64,000 nucleotides of DNA from NCBI RefSeq assembly GCF_001651865.1, contig NZ_LPUX01000067.1, forward strand, positions 186,538 to 250,537. The letters are read 5' to 3'. A program made the translations under genes and the position numbers. Source of the stretch: Sinorhizobium glycinis. Its GTDB lineage: Bacteria > Pseudomonadota > Alphaproteobacteria > Rhizobiales > Rhizobiaceae. Of this stretch, positions 32,778 through 41,300 are shown in pieces. The notes beneath the pieces were generated by a model. That model ran no database searches, was not told the DNA's origin, and saw only the letters and a list, made by a program, of their open reading frames with translations. The first letter of the stretch is position 1. The number at the start of each line of letters is the position of its first letter.

Positions 32778-33181
32778 TCAGTTGGCCCTCATGATGGTTG
32801 CGGCTGGAGATCCCCGGTCGACGAATAGCTTGTCGATCGGAGTTGCGTGTTGCACTCGGCCGCCCGCCGCGTAGATGACGGCGGCCACGAGCGCGAAGGC
32901 TGAGAACCACAGGATCCCGATCCGAAAAGGAACGGCTGGTTGGGAATGTCCCGGCAAAGCGGTGGAAAGGCGAAGAGACCAACGAGAAAGCTGTCCAGTG
33001 CCAGATGACGTTGATCGAGGAAGAGGATCGAATCGATCAAGAGCACCAGGGCCAACGGACCGTGCACCCACCAGAATCTTTCCGAAACGACGATGAGCGC
33101 AAACGATAAGGGAATGGCGAGCATTAAGCTCGCCAGCGGATCGATTGCGAATGAGCTCGCAATATGTGCGAAGTCGGGCAA
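32778..33181 (-). pseudogene. multi-span membrane protein with a single-base frameshift
   Basis: The first frame starts at TTG 33181 right after the upstream stop. It encodes SLMLAIPLSFALIVVSERFW, VHGPLALVLLIDSILFL and LALDSFLVGLFAFPPL, three membrane helices, to NQPFLF. The product continues in another frame as RIGILWFSAFALVAAVIYAA, then TPIDKLFVDRGSPAATIMR, to a stop at 32778. Adding one T to the four-T run near 32926 restores the frame. This is either a mutation, a sequencing error or, less likely, recoding. The small TrbL/VirB3-like topology gives no function. Confidence 0.65.
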
Positions 33182-33883
33182 CTATCGGTCTGTCCTCTTG
33201 GGCTTTTTCCGCGCGTCGATGAAGGGAGGCGATATTTCGCTTTCCCGCTCGACAAGCAGGTTGAAATCAGCGATCGGCTGGCGGCCTAGTGTCTTGTCCA
33301 CCGCCTTTCGACGCCACTCGTTCATGTCCAGGACGTAAGTGGCCCACATGCCATAGCGGGCCGCCATCGCGTGCTGCTGATAGGCCAGGTATTGGCTGTT
33401 ATACGAATAGGGCGACGCGACTCGCGCCCATCCGACACGAAGCATCTCCAGCGCAATATCGCGCCCGCCTGACGTGCAGCGGGCCTGCGGAATACCGTCA
33501 TTGCCATAGGCTACGACGGTACATTCGACGGGTTTGTTGCCTATCGCCCTCTTGAGCCAAGCCTTTGCAAGTGGGCCGCACGGAACAGGTGAAGGCGCTT
33601 TTTGCCGCTCGCGATCCACCCACTTGGGATCAATGGCCCACTGCGGGAGCTCGCACGCGTCAATGTCGACGAGGCGAACGCGCTGTGCATACTGGGGATA
33701 CCACAGGGTCCGTCCGTCCATCACAGCGACCCGGCCTTTGTAGATCGGGTTTTGGTAGATCGGAGCTTCGGTCAATCTCTGCTGTGGCCGAGCCGCCACG
33801 GCGGGAGTCTTGATCAGATCCGCGGCTGTTGCCACGTCGGCGATCGTAGCAAGAGCGACGGCTGCAAGTAGGTATCGCTTCAT
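33182..33883 (-). CDS. secreted staphylococcal-nuclease-like protein, third copy
   Basis: The 233-residue protein has a signal peptide (MKRYLLAAVALATIADVATA-A). An SNase-like beta-barrel covers about 45-175: GRVAVMDGRTLWYPQ, QRVRLVDIDACELPQWA with Arg and Glu in the places of catalytic R35 and E43, GPLAKAWLKRAIGNKPVEC, and ALEMLRVGWARV. The position of the second catalytic Arg (R87) reads NDGIPQARC, so Ile replaces it. Nuclease activity is therefore doubtful. The C-terminal tail is basic. It overlaps the preceding SNase-like gene by ATGA. Confidence 0.75.
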   Translation of the reverse strand: MKRYLLAAVALATIADVATAADLIKTPAVAARPQQRLTEAPIYQNPIYKGRVAVMDGRTLWYPQYAQRVRLVDIDACELPQWAIDPKWVDRERQKAPSPVPCGPLAKAWLKRAIGNKPVECTVVAYGNDGIPQARCTSGGRDIALEMLRVGWARVASPYSYNSQYLAYQQHAMAARYGMWATYVLDMNEWRRKAVDKTLGRQPIADFNLLVERESEISPPFIDARKKPKRTDR

Positions 33884-34416
33884 TGTTCCGCCTTCCTGGT
33901 TCGCGCATTCACCTCGCGGCTCAACAGAATGGCCGGATGCTGAACGTCTTCGAAGTGCCAGAGGCCAGCTCGCTTATCGCGTGCAAGTTTCTCAGCCACG
34001 GCATAGGGAACGTGATAGGGCATGCCCTCACCGTTGAGGGCCGCGAAGGCGTATCCGCTCGTGATCAGGACATTCGCCAGATCGAGCCGCTCTTTCCCCA
34101 CTGTGGCGTAGCAGACGACGTAAGCGATACCGTCTTTCTTTACCACCGGGGCGCAAACGGGTTTGGTGTCTTTGATATAGGCCGCCAGCACGGCAAGGGA
34201 CGCCTCGCCGCAATCGCGCTTCTGCCCGTGCTTGTCCGTATAGGCAGTGCCGCGCAAACAGGACTGCACGCCATACAGGCGGAAGCGCTCGCCGTTGGAA
34301 ACCCACGTATCGCCAGTTTCCAGGGTGACGCCGGGGAGAAGATCGAAATAGCCTGACGGCGCCGCGGATACGGATGTTGGCAAGAGAGCCAAGAGAAGGG
34401 AAAGAGCCTTTCTCAT
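33880..34416 (-). CDS. secreted staphylococcal-nuclease-like protein, second copy
   Basis: I use the ATG at 34416 (MRKALSLLLALLPTSVSAA, a clear signal peptide), which overlaps the previous stop by ATGA. The fold is again SNase-like: NGERFRLYGVQSCLRGTAY, GEASLAVLAAYIKDTKP, DGIAYVVCYA, LANVLITSGYAFAA and DKRAGLWHFEDVQHP. The first Arg (FRLYG) remains, but the Asp/Glu of the active site are absent and the second Arg is replaced by Ile. It is probably a binding or structural derivative. The product is predicted periplasmic or secreted, with 178 residues. Confidence 0.75.
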   Translation of the reverse strand: MRKALSLLLALLPTSVSAAPSGYFDLLPGVTLETGDTWVSNGERFRLYGVQSCLRGTAYTDKHGQKRDCGEASLAVLAAYIKDTKPVCAPVVKKDGIAYVVCYATVGKERLDLANVLITSGYAFAALNGEGMPYHVPYAVAEKLARDKRAGLWHFEDVQHPAILLSREVNARTRKAEQ

Positions 34417-35021
34417 TGACCCTTCACCCTCGGATCGGCCCACATCCCGAATGAGCCCTTCTGACCGATCTCCTCGGCCTTGGCGAGGTCCGGACGAACG
34501 AGGGTACCATCTGGCTTCTTCGCGAGGCGGAGCGCGCCAAGCGACAAAAGCTGCTCCTCGAACATATCGACGGAGTCAAGGCTACCGGGGAAATTATAGT
34601 AACCGTAGCAGGTGGCGTTCTGGACCGGCGAACCTTGCTCGCTCACGAAGGCACGGCAAAACACGACCTTCGGGTTTTGCAACAGGATCTGAAGCTGCTG
34701 CTGCGCATAATCGGCGCAGCTCCCGGCGAAGTCTTCACTGCGATTGACCATTTCGCCCTTGCATGGCTCCAGGCCAAAAAGGTGCAGTGTTGTCTTGTCA
34801 TCCACGCGAAAGTCGGTCGGTGAAACGGCCTTAAATCCGGCCGTTGTTGCATAGCCCTTCCGATCGGCGACCTTCCCGCTTCCGTCGTAATATTCGAGCA
34901 CGAGAACCGTCTTACCCGGCGCTGCGAGCGATTTGATGTAATCCTTGTTGATGTCCGAGAGGGACAAAGCAGGTGTTGCGATAGCGCAACTTGCGAGTGC
35001 GGCGATGATGGTCCGTTTCAT
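34413..35021 (-). CDS. secreted staphylococcal-nuclease-like protein, first copy
   Basis: This is the first gene of the operon. A signal peptide (MKRTIIAALASCAIATPALS) precedes a domain with the same order of blocks as the next two genes: TTLHLFGLEPCKGEMV, SCADYAQQQLQILLQNPKVV, then LSLGALRLAKKP and GSFGMWADP. Both catalytic Arg positions are lost (LHLFG; NATCYGYY), so it is the most diverged copy. AAGGGCTAGAAAATG sits at its start. It faces the virB1 gene across 159 bp and is probably controlled together with it. Confidence 0.7.
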   Translation of the reverse strand: MKRTIIAALASCAIATPALSLSDINKDYIKSLAAPGKTVLVLEYYDGSGKVADRKGYATTAGFKAVSPTDFRVDDKTTLHLFGLEPCKGEMVNRSEDFAGSCADYAQQQLQILLQNPKVVFCRAFVSEQGSPVQNATCYGYYNFPGSLDSVDMFEEQLLSLGALRLAKKPDGTLVRPDLAKAEEIGQKGSFGMWADPRVKGQ

Positions 35022-35180
35022 TTTCTAGCCCTTACCCATATTGCTTCAGATCGGTTCCCTGCAATAGGGGGTTTAAGTCTGCCTCGAAAAGTTGTATCGC
35101 TGAACCAAATCGATGCGACACCTTCACCAGCTTAATTGGTTTTCGTTTCGATCACAACACCGCAAGTCAGGCGCGGGGCG
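35022..35180. promoter_or_regulatory. divergent control region between the SNase-like and virB operons
   Basis: This 159-bp gap must contain both promoters. It holds AACCAA (about 35103) and its complement TTGGTT (about 35140), and AT-rich stretches near 35135-35150. No regulator gene is adjacent. AAGGGCTAGA copies flank it on both sides: one in the minus-strand leader and one just inside the virB1 gene. Confidence 0.45.
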
Positions 35181-36155
35181 ATGGAAAAAAGGGCTAGATT
35201 TTCAGGCGTTTTGGGCTGGGCCGCTTTGACGGGAAGCGCCCTTTTGTGCACGAGTTGGGTTCAGATTTCTCACGCCCAAGATGGGCGGAAATCTTCAGGT
35301 ATTATAGCAAAAAGAAGCACTTGGACGAACGAGCGCAAGGCGGAGCTTGCAACGAGCTTCGATGAGCGCTGGCGCGGCTCAGAGAAGGAGTTCGTGCTAG
35401 GCGCTGATGGCGTTGTGAAGCAGCAAAATGCGGGTCAGAACAAAGCTGATAAAAGCCCCCATGATTTTGGGGATATGCATCATATTGATGCAGCTTTGAG
35501 CAATTTCGCCCCCTCCAACGACGTACCGAACAGGGTTCATGAACCGCAGGTTCCCACGGGTTCGATACAGCAAATTGATGCAGTTCGGCAGATCAATGAC
35601 AACACCAAGGACGTGTATGAGTGCGGTCCGTCTCCACTCAGCCCGGAAGAGGTTAAGTCTCTGGTTGTGCAGACGGCGCGCAAATTTCGCGTCGATGAAG
35701 TCTTCGCGACGGCCATCGCCTGGGCGGAGAGCGGCTTTGACCAAAGCCGCAATTCCCCAAAGGGCGCGCGCGGACCGATGCAGCTCATGCCTGCTACGGC
35801 TGCGCGGTTCGGCGTCAAGGACATCTGTGATCCCGCACAGAACATTGAGGGCGGGATGAAGTACCTGCGCTTTTTGCTCGATGAGTTTCAGAACCCGCTC
35901 CTGGTCGCGGCTGCCTACAACAGCGGCGAACAGCGGATCTACCAACACGGCGGCATCCCGCCGTTCCAGGAAACAGTCGGATACGTCGCCAAGGTGGTGA
36001 ACTACCAACTCGGGCTGCCAATGCCGTCGGCAGAAGGCAAGGCGAGGCCGGCCGCCGCTCCGCAGGCGGTCTCGGATGCGACTGACAGCGGCGACGCCGG
36101 TGTCATCGCCGTGAAGAAGACCGGCAAGTTTGTCGGCGGTGTCATGCACTTTTGA
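35181..36155 (+). CDS. virB1: VirB1-type lytic transglycosylase
   Basis: The ATG at 35181 gives a 324-residue protein with a signal peptide (VLGWAALTGSALLCTSWVQI, cut near SHAQ). A linker of about 120 residues leads to a soluble lytic transglycosylase domain: ATAIAWAESGFDQSRNSPKG with the catalytic Glu, RGPMQLMPATAARFGV, NIEGGMKYLRFLLDEF and AAAYNSGEQRIYQHGGIPP. It opens the peptidoglycan for assembly of the secretion channel. It is the first gene of the virB operon and is followed after 11 bp by virB2. A second transglycosylase is encoded at 39267. Confidence 0.88.
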   Translation: MEKRARFSGVLGWAALTGSALLCTSWVQISHAQDGRKSSGIIAKRSTWTNERKAELATSFDERWRGSEKEFVLGADGVVKQQNAGQNKADKSPHDFGDMHHIDAALSNFAPSNDVPNRVHEPQVPTGSIQQIDAVRQINDNTKDVYECGPSPLSPEEVKSLVVQTARKFRVDEVFATAIAWAESGFDQSRNSPKGARGPMQLMPATAARFGVKDICDPAQNIEGGMKYLRFLLDEFQNPLLVAAAYNSGEQRIYQHGGIPPFQETVGYVAKVVNYQLGLPMPSAEGKARPAAAPQAVSDATDSGDAGVIAVKKTGKFVGGVMHF

Positions 36156-36166
36156 AGGAGAGAAAC

Positions 36167-36505
36167 ATGCAATTTGAAATGCAAACGAGGAAGTCTCAGG
36201 CGGTGAAGCTCGCAGCCACGCTCGGCATTGTGGCGGCTTTCCAGGTCGCGGGCGCTGATGTTGCTCTCGCGCAGAGTGCAGGCGGCGCCTTCGGGCCGCT
36301 GCAGACGGCGGTACAGATGATCGTCGATTTCATCACCGGCCCGTTCGGTCGGCTGCTCGCGATCATCGCCGTTATTGGTCTTGGCTTTCTGGCATTCGCC
36401 GGACGCTTGTCGTGGTTCACGGCCGGCGCGGTCGTGATGGGAATCGGTCTGGTGTTTGGCGCACCGGCGATCGTCGACGAGATGATCTCGGCGGTCGGTC
36501 AGTGA
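36167..36505 (+). CDS. virB2: VirB2-type pilin precursor
   Basis: The start is ATG 36167 with GGAGAG upstream (112 residues). A long leader (KLAATLGIVAAFQVAGADVA-LAQ) precedes a mature part of about 75 residues with two hydrophobic helices (GRLLAIIAVIGLGFLAFAGR and FTAGAVVMGIGLVFGAPAIV) joined by a short polar loop. This is the VirB2/TrbC pilin layout. The pilin forms the extracellular conjugative pilus. The gene ends 3 bp before virB3. Confidence 0.88.
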   Translation: MQFEMQTRKSQAVKLAATLGIVAAFQVAGADVALAQSAGGAFGPLQTAVQMIVDFITGPFGRLLAIIAVIGLGFLAFAGRLSWFTAGAVVMGIGLVFGAPAIVDEMISAVGQ

Positions 36506-36508
36506 CCG

Positions 36509-36808
36509 ATGAGTGAGTTTCAGGACGAAAAACCAGCTCTGACGCCGTTGGTGATCGGGTTAACCCGGTCCCCAACGCTTTGGGGCGTCCCCTACATGGC
36601 GGTGGTGCTGATCGTCGGCGTCACCATTATCGGCTGGCTTGCAACGAACGACCTCCTGGCATTGCTCATAGCGCCGGTCGCTTACCTTGTCCTGTTCTCG
36701 CTCTGCACCTGGGACAACAGGATCCTCGATGTGATGCAGGTGACGTCCCGCAAGACGCCCCGCACGCCCAACAAGCGCTTTTGGGGCACCAACTCTTACG
36801 GACCGTGA
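36509..36808 (+). CDS. virB3: VirB3-type inner membrane protein
   Basis: This short 99-residue protein begins with a VirB3-like block LTPLVIGLTRSPTLWGVPYM. Two adjacent membrane helices follow (AVVLIVGVTIIGWLA and ALLIAPVAYLVLFSLCTW) and then a cytosolic end (RKTPRTPNKRFWGTNSYGP). VirB3 binds VirB4 at the base of the channel. The size and the position between virB2 and virB4 agree. The gap to virB4 is 2 bp. Confidence 0.88.
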   Translation: MSEFQDEKPALTPLVIGLTRSPTLWGVPYMAVVLIVGVTIIGWLATNDLLALLIAPVAYLVLFSLCTWDNRILDVMQVTSRKTPRTPNKRFWGTNSYGP

Positions 36809-36810
36809 CC

Positions 36811-39270
36811 ATGCTGAAAGTCGTCAAAGAAGAGCTCGGATTCGGCCGGGTCGCCAGCAATGAGCGTCCCATGTCGACTCATATTCCGTATCTCCGACAC
36901 GTCTCCGACACAGTGATCGGGCTGGAAAACGGATCGCTTCTAAGCGTCATTAAGCTCGATGGACTGTTCTTCCAGACGGAGGACCAGGCTGAGCTCAACA
37001 TGCGGTCGGTCGTCCAGAACACGATGATCCGTGCGTTGGGGTCGAGCCGCTATTCTCTTTGGTCGACCGTGATCCGGAGAGAGGTCGAAACGCAGATCGG
37101 TGGCGCCTTCGACGAACCATTCTGCGACCTGTTGAACAAGCGCTACATGGGGCAGCTGCGCCACAAGCGCATGTTTACGAACGAAATATACTTGACGATC
37201 GTGCGGTCTGGGATGCGGGGCGCCCTCGGCGTCGGCGACTCGTTGAAGAGGCTCTTTGACAAGACCAACAAGGACGCTCGGGTCCAGCAAACGCGCGAAG
37301 ATGTTACCGAGCTCGAGGAGCTGATCGGCAACATCGCCCGCGATCTGCACAAGTATGGAGCCCGGGCACTCGGAATTACCTATCGTCGCAGGAATGACGA
37401 CGAGGCCAAGATTGAAGGGCGTGAAGAGAAGGAAAAAGGCGAGCCCTACTCCGAACCCTGCGAGTTCTTCAATGCGATCCTGAGCTGCGGTGTGCCGCGC
37501 AAGATGCGCCTGCCCCGCATGGGCATTCGCAATTATGTCGGAACGTCGCGACTGCATTTCAGCAAGCGAACGATGCAGGCTCAAGCGGCTGTCGATGAAG
37601 ACACCCGCTTCGGGGCGCTGCTGTCCATCAAGGAATATCCGCCCTTCACCGGGCCGGGAATGCTGGACGGCCTGCTGCAGGTGAACCACGAATTCATTCT
37701 GACGCAATCCTTCACCATCGCCGATAAGCCGATCGCTCAAGAACGCATTAGTCGATTGCAGAGGCAGATCAGAGCCTCGGACGAGTCCGGTAGCTCAGTC
37801 GAACAGGATATCGACTATGCGCTCAATAGCCTGATGAACCAGGAAGCCGTCTTCGGTTTCCACCATCTTTCGCTCCTTTGCCTCTCTCGCGCTCTCCCGG
37901 GCCTTAGCCGCACCGTTTCCGAACTCGGTGCTTGCCTCACCGACATGAACCTCACCTGGCTTCGCGAAGATCTGAACCTCGAAGCGGCATTTTGGGCGCA
38001 ACTGCCCGGCAATCACAGCTACATTGCTCGCAAAGCGATGTTGTCGAGCGCGAATTTTTCCGGCCTGTCCTCCATGCATAATTTCGCGACGGGCCAGGCC
38101 GATCGCACTCATTGGGGATTGCCGATCACGATCCTCGAAACCACGTCGCAGACGCCGTACTGGTTCAACTTCCATCGCCGCGACATCGGGCACTTCCTCG
38201 TCACGGGACCAACCGGCTCCGGTAAAACGGTCGCTTTGACCTTCCTGCTTGCACAGGCGATGCGCGTTTCACCGACGCCGAAAGCCGTGTTCTTCGACAA
38301 GGATCGCGGCGCGGAAATCTTCGTAAGGGCGATTGGCGGTTCATATGAGGTGCTGTCACCGGGAACGCCGACCGGCTTTAACCCGCTGCAGCTCGAAAAT
38401 ACCGGCCCAAACCGCGAATTCCTCCTTCGTCTCTTGAAGGCAATGCTGCGCTCCGGTGATCGCAGTGACTTCACTCAGGAAGATGAGGATACGCTTGAGC
38501 GGGCGATCGTCCGCCTGATGCAGGAACCTGCGGCGGAACGAAACCTAGCGAACCTAGCCGCCCTGCTTGTGGGTCGGTCGCGGGCGGATGCCAATGACCT
38601 TCACTCTCGCCTTCGTCCTTGGATCGAAGGTGAAAAGGCGTGGCTCTTCAACGCTCAGCACGACGTCCTCTCTTTCTCGGGTCGCAGCGTATTCGGGTTC
38701 GACATGACGAACATCCTCGGCAACGAGGATCTCCGCACGCCGGCGCTGATGTATCTCTATCATCGCCTCGACGAGTTGCTCGACGGGAACCCGGTCATGT
38801 TCTTCATGGACGAGGGCTGGCAGCTTCTTATGGACGAGACCTTTTCGGCGTTCATCGTCGACAAGATGAAAACCATCCGCAAGCTCAACGGCATTGTTGG
38901 CTTCGGCACCCAGTCCGCGGCGGATATCGCCAAGGCAAAAGCCTCGCATACGCTGATCGAGCAGTCGGCGACGAACATTCACTTTCCGAACCCGCGGGCC
39001 GACGAAGAGAGCTACATCAAACGCTTTGGCCTGACGGTGAAGGAATTCAACTTCATCAAGAACACTCCGCCCGAAAAGCGAACTTTCCTGATCAAGCACG
39101 GCAATGACTCGGTCATCGCTCGGCTCGATCTCTCCGCCATGCCCGATCTCGTGAAGGTGCTTTCCGGCCGCAAGGAGACCGTCGAGGACTGCGCGGCGCT
39201 TCGGGAACAATATGGCGACGAACCTGAACATTGGCTGGCTGAATTTTGCGGATGGGAGAAGGCCGAATGA
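36811..39270 (+). CDS. virB4: VirB4 secretion ATPase
   Basis: The 819-residue ATPase has Walker A GPTGSGKTVALTF near residue 467, Walker B VMFFMDEGWQLL near 662, and the VirB4/CagE N-terminal region (RHVSDTVIGLENGSLLSVIK, then TPYWFNFHRRDIGHFL ahead of the P-loop). It is the largest ATPase of the type IV system and drives pilus assembly and substrate passage. The start ATG at 36811 follows virB3 by 2 bp, and the 228-nt upstream extension of the open frame overlaps virB3 out of frame. The stop overlaps the next gene by ATGA. Confidence 0.95.
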   Translation: MLKVVKEELGFGRVASNERPMSTHIPYLRHVSDTVIGLENGSLLSVIKLDGLFFQTEDQAELNMRSVVQNTMIRALGSSRYSLWSTVIRREVETQIGGAFDEPFCDLLNKRYMGQLRHKRMFTNEIYLTIVRSGMRGALGVGDSLKRLFDKTNKDARVQQTREDVTELEELIGNIARDLHKYGARALGITYRRRNDDEAKIEGREEKEKGEPYSEPCEFFNAILSCGVPRKMRLPRMGIRNYVGTSRLHFSKRTMQAQAAVDEDTRFGALLSIKEYPPFTGPGMLDGLLQVNHEFILTQSFTIADKPIAQERISRLQRQIRASDESGSSVEQDIDYALNSLMNQEAVFGFHHLSLLCLSRALPGLSRTVSELGACLTDMNLTWLREDLNLEAAFWAQLPGNHSYIARKAMLSSANFSGLSSMHNFATGQADRTHWGLPITILETTSQTPYWFNFHRRDIGHFLVTGPTGSGKTVALTFLLAQAMRVSPTPKAVFFDKDRGAEIFVRAIGGSYEVLSPGTPTGFNPLQLENTGPNREFLLRLLKAMLRSGDRSDFTQEDEDTLERAIVRLMQEPAAERNLANLAALLVGRSRADANDLHSRLRPWIEGEKAWLFNAQHDVLSFSGRSVFGFDMTNILGNEDLRTPALMYLYHRLDELLDGNPVMFFMDEGWQLLMDETFSAFIVDKMKTIRKLNGIVGFGTQSAADIAKAKASHTLIEQSATNIHFPNPRADEESYIKRFGLTVKEFNFIKNTPPEKRTFLIKHGNDSVIARLDLSAMPDLVKVLSGRKETVEDCAALREQYGDEPEHWLAEFCGWEKAE

Positions 39271-40355
39271 GGAAGAGTCCTGCTTTGTGGGTGATTTCTG
39301 CGCTGTGGCTTGGTGCCTTCGGAACGGCGCACTCTCAGGTACCGGTGCTTGACGGCAAGGTGCTCGAGACCGACACCATACGCGACCAGACGACGACGGA
39401 AATCGAGAAGACGGACAGTGACCGTCATACGGTCACCAAAAGCGTGACCTGCTCAATGTATCGTCCAGGTCGCAGCGGTGACGCCGCTTCCGCTGCGACG
39501 GCCAACCCGGAAATCACCGGGCTCGTGAAGCGAGTGGCCCAGGAAGAAGGCGTCGACGAAAGCCTCTTCATGGCGCTCGTCTACCAGGAAAGCCGGCTCA
39601 ATCCATGTGCGAAATCGCCGGTGGGCGCCATCGGGCTTTCCCAGCTTATGCCGGGTACGGCAAGGGATCTCGGGGTCAATCCCTATGACATGGAAGACAA
39701 CCTCCGGGGCGGCGCGCGCTATCTGAAGCAGCAGCTTCGCCGTTTCAACGGCAACACCAATCTGGCGCTGGCCGCCTATAACGCGGGTCCTGGTAACGTC
39801 CAGAAGTGGGGCGGAATCCCGCCTTTCAAGGAAACGCAGGGGTATGTGGCGAACATCACGCAAAAGTGGCTTCCTGCTTTTGGCGGCTCCGACGTTGCGA
39901 ATATTCCGGCGAATTATGGGGGCGGTTCTACCGCCTTCACCGGGATGCGGGACTCCACGATTAATTCGATGGCGACATCCCAGGCGATCGGGGAAAGCAG
40001 CGGAAACGTTGCCTCTTGGCTGCAGCAGTTGGGCGCAATGTCCAGCGGGACGATCCAGGACAGTTGGGACCACAATTCCGGCGCGCGAAATGCCAACCTC
40101 GAAATGATGAACCAGGTCATCCGCCTCGGCACGACGATGGCGGACCTCATGAATTCTCGTAGTGCGGTCGATGTCGGCAATCTTTCCGGCGCATCACGTA
40201 CGAGCAACTTCAAGAAGGATGACGACGACGAGGATCGCGAAACGACCGGCGTTTGCGATCCTCGCGCGGGGCTTGAATGGAGCCCGACAGAAAAGGCTTG
40301 CGTCCAGAAGCGGGAGCGCGAAGCCAACGTAGATCTGATGTTGACCGCTCAATGA
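39267..40355 (+). CDS. second lytic transglycosylase of the virB operon
   Basis: This 362-residue exported protein starts MRKSPALWVISALWLGAFGT. The mature start QVPVLDGKVLETDTIRDQTT strongly resembles the mature start of VirB5 two genes later (QVPVIDAANLEI). An SLT domain follows (about 85-195): ESLFMALVYQESRLNPCAKS with the catalytic Glu, AIGLSQLMPGTARDLGV, and LALAAYNAGPGNVQKWGG. About 150 residues of Ser/Gly-rich tail remain. It lies inside the operon between virB4 and virB5, where other systems have no enzyme. The start is set by the ATGA overlap with virB4. Confidence 0.88.
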   Translation: MRKSPALWVISALWLGAFGTAHSQVPVLDGKVLETDTIRDQTTTEIEKTDSDRHTVTKSVTCSMYRPGRSGDAASAATANPEITGLVKRVAQEEGVDESLFMALVYQESRLNPCAKSPVGAIGLSQLMPGTARDLGVNPYDMEDNLRGGARYLKQQLRRFNGNTNLALAAYNAGPGNVQKWGGIPPFKETQGYVANITQKWLPAFGGSDVANIPANYGGGSTAFTGMRDSTINSMATSQAIGESSGNVASWLQQLGAMSSGTIQDSWDHNSGARNANLEMMNQVIRLGTTMADLMNSRSAVDVGNLSGASRTSNFKKDDDDEDRETTGVCDPRAGLEWSPTEKACVQKREREANVDLMLTAQ

Positions 40356-40366
40356 GGAGAACTGCC

Positions 40367-41068
40367 ATGAAACGTTTGATTTTAACGGCGTGCTCGGTGG
40401 CCCTTGCGTCCGCAACAACCGCTCAAGTTCCGGTCATCGACGCTGCTAATCTTGAGATCGCCCAAAGGACGTCGACGACGACCGATCAAATTCTTGGGAC
40501 GAATAAGGAAGTCCTGAAAACGGTGCAGGAGACCCTTCAGGCGGTGACCGGCGATCGCGGTAGCGATGCAAACCAGATGCAGAACCTTGCCGTTGGTAAT
40601 GGATTCAGCGTCTCCCAAATGCCGTCCTTCGACAGCCTGATGTCGGGCGGCGTTCCGAATTTCGGAAGCATGGGCGGCGATGTTGCCAAGGTTGCAACGA
40701 CCTTCATCAATGGGCTGCAACTGGTGAAGAACCTGTCCGGTCAGGCAGGCAGCTCTTTTTCGGGCGACAAGTCTTACGAAGAGATGGTGAACACCGTTCT
40801 CGGTGTCGCGGCGCTCGTTACCGGGTCGCAGCAGGCAGTCCAAACGCGCCGCACCTCGTTCGAGCAGGCGGGTGCAAACATCGGCCAGGCCAAGGACATC
40901 AAGGGCTCGATCGATCAGAACACACAGCTTCAGGTGCAAGCTGGCCTGACGATCAACGAGCTGATCGGCGTCATGAACGGCGCCGTGTCTTCGCTTCAGG
41001 CCGACAACCAGCGGCGCCTGACGGACATTTCCAACTCCAAGAAGGCGCTCACCTACAGTGACCAGTAA
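40367..41068 (+). CDS. virB5: VirB5-type minor pilus protein
   Basis: The ATG at 40367 is preceded by TGAGGAG. A signal peptide (MKRLILTACSVALASATTA-Q) leads to a 210-residue helical, Gln/Asn-rich secreted protein: LEIAQRTSTTTDQILGTNKE, later YEEMVNTVLGVAALVTGSQQ and TNELIGVMNGAVSSLQADNQ-like helices. The position between virB4 and the small lipoprotein gene plus virB6 fits VirB5, the pilus-tip adhesin. The open frame from 40277 is longer but lacks support. The family is very divergent, so the call rests on layout as well as context. Confidence 0.78.
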   Translation: MKRLILTACSVALASATTAQVPVIDAANLEIAQRTSTTTDQILGTNKEVLKTVQETLQAVTGDRGSDANQMQNLAVGNGFSVSQMPSFDSLMSGGVPNFGSMGGDVAKVATTFINGLQLVKNLSGQAGSSFSGDKSYEEMVNTVLGVAALVTGSQQAVQTRRTSFEQAGANIGQAKDIKGSIDQNTQLQVQAGLTINELIGVMNGAVSSLQADNQRRLTDISNSKKALTYSDQ

Positions 41069-41285
41069 AATCACCACGACCGCAAAGGTTCTGTTTCCCG
41101 TCCTGATCGCGGCCGCCCTCGCCGGCTGCGGTACAGCGGCGAAGGAGAAGACCGCCCCCTGCAAGAGACCTGCCAACCTGACGTCTTACGCGCCGGATCC
41201 TCGCCAAGAATGCGGCCCGATGATGAGCGTCAACGGTGACGCAGCGGCCGCCTTCACTGCAATCGAGGCGATGGCGGCTGAATAG
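41058..41285 (+). CDS. small lipoprotein, VirB7 or entry-exclusion type
   Basis: This 75-residue lipoprotein starts at GTG 41058 inside the end of virB5. A signal peptide ends in the lipobox LAGC (VLFPVLIAAALAGCGTAAKE). The mature part of about 50 residues has two more Cys (PCKRPANLTSY; RQECGPM) and a helical end. VirB7 stabilises VirB9 by disulphide at the outer membrane, and Eex lipoproteins of similar size occupy the same spot. The context allows either. VirB7 is favoured because no other candidate exists in the operon. Confidence 0.7.
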   Translation: MTSKITTTAKVLFPVLIAAALAGCGTAAKEKTAPCKRPANLTSYAPDPRQECGPMMSVNGDAAAAFTAIEAMAAE

Positions 41286-41300
41286 GGACAATTTGCGACG

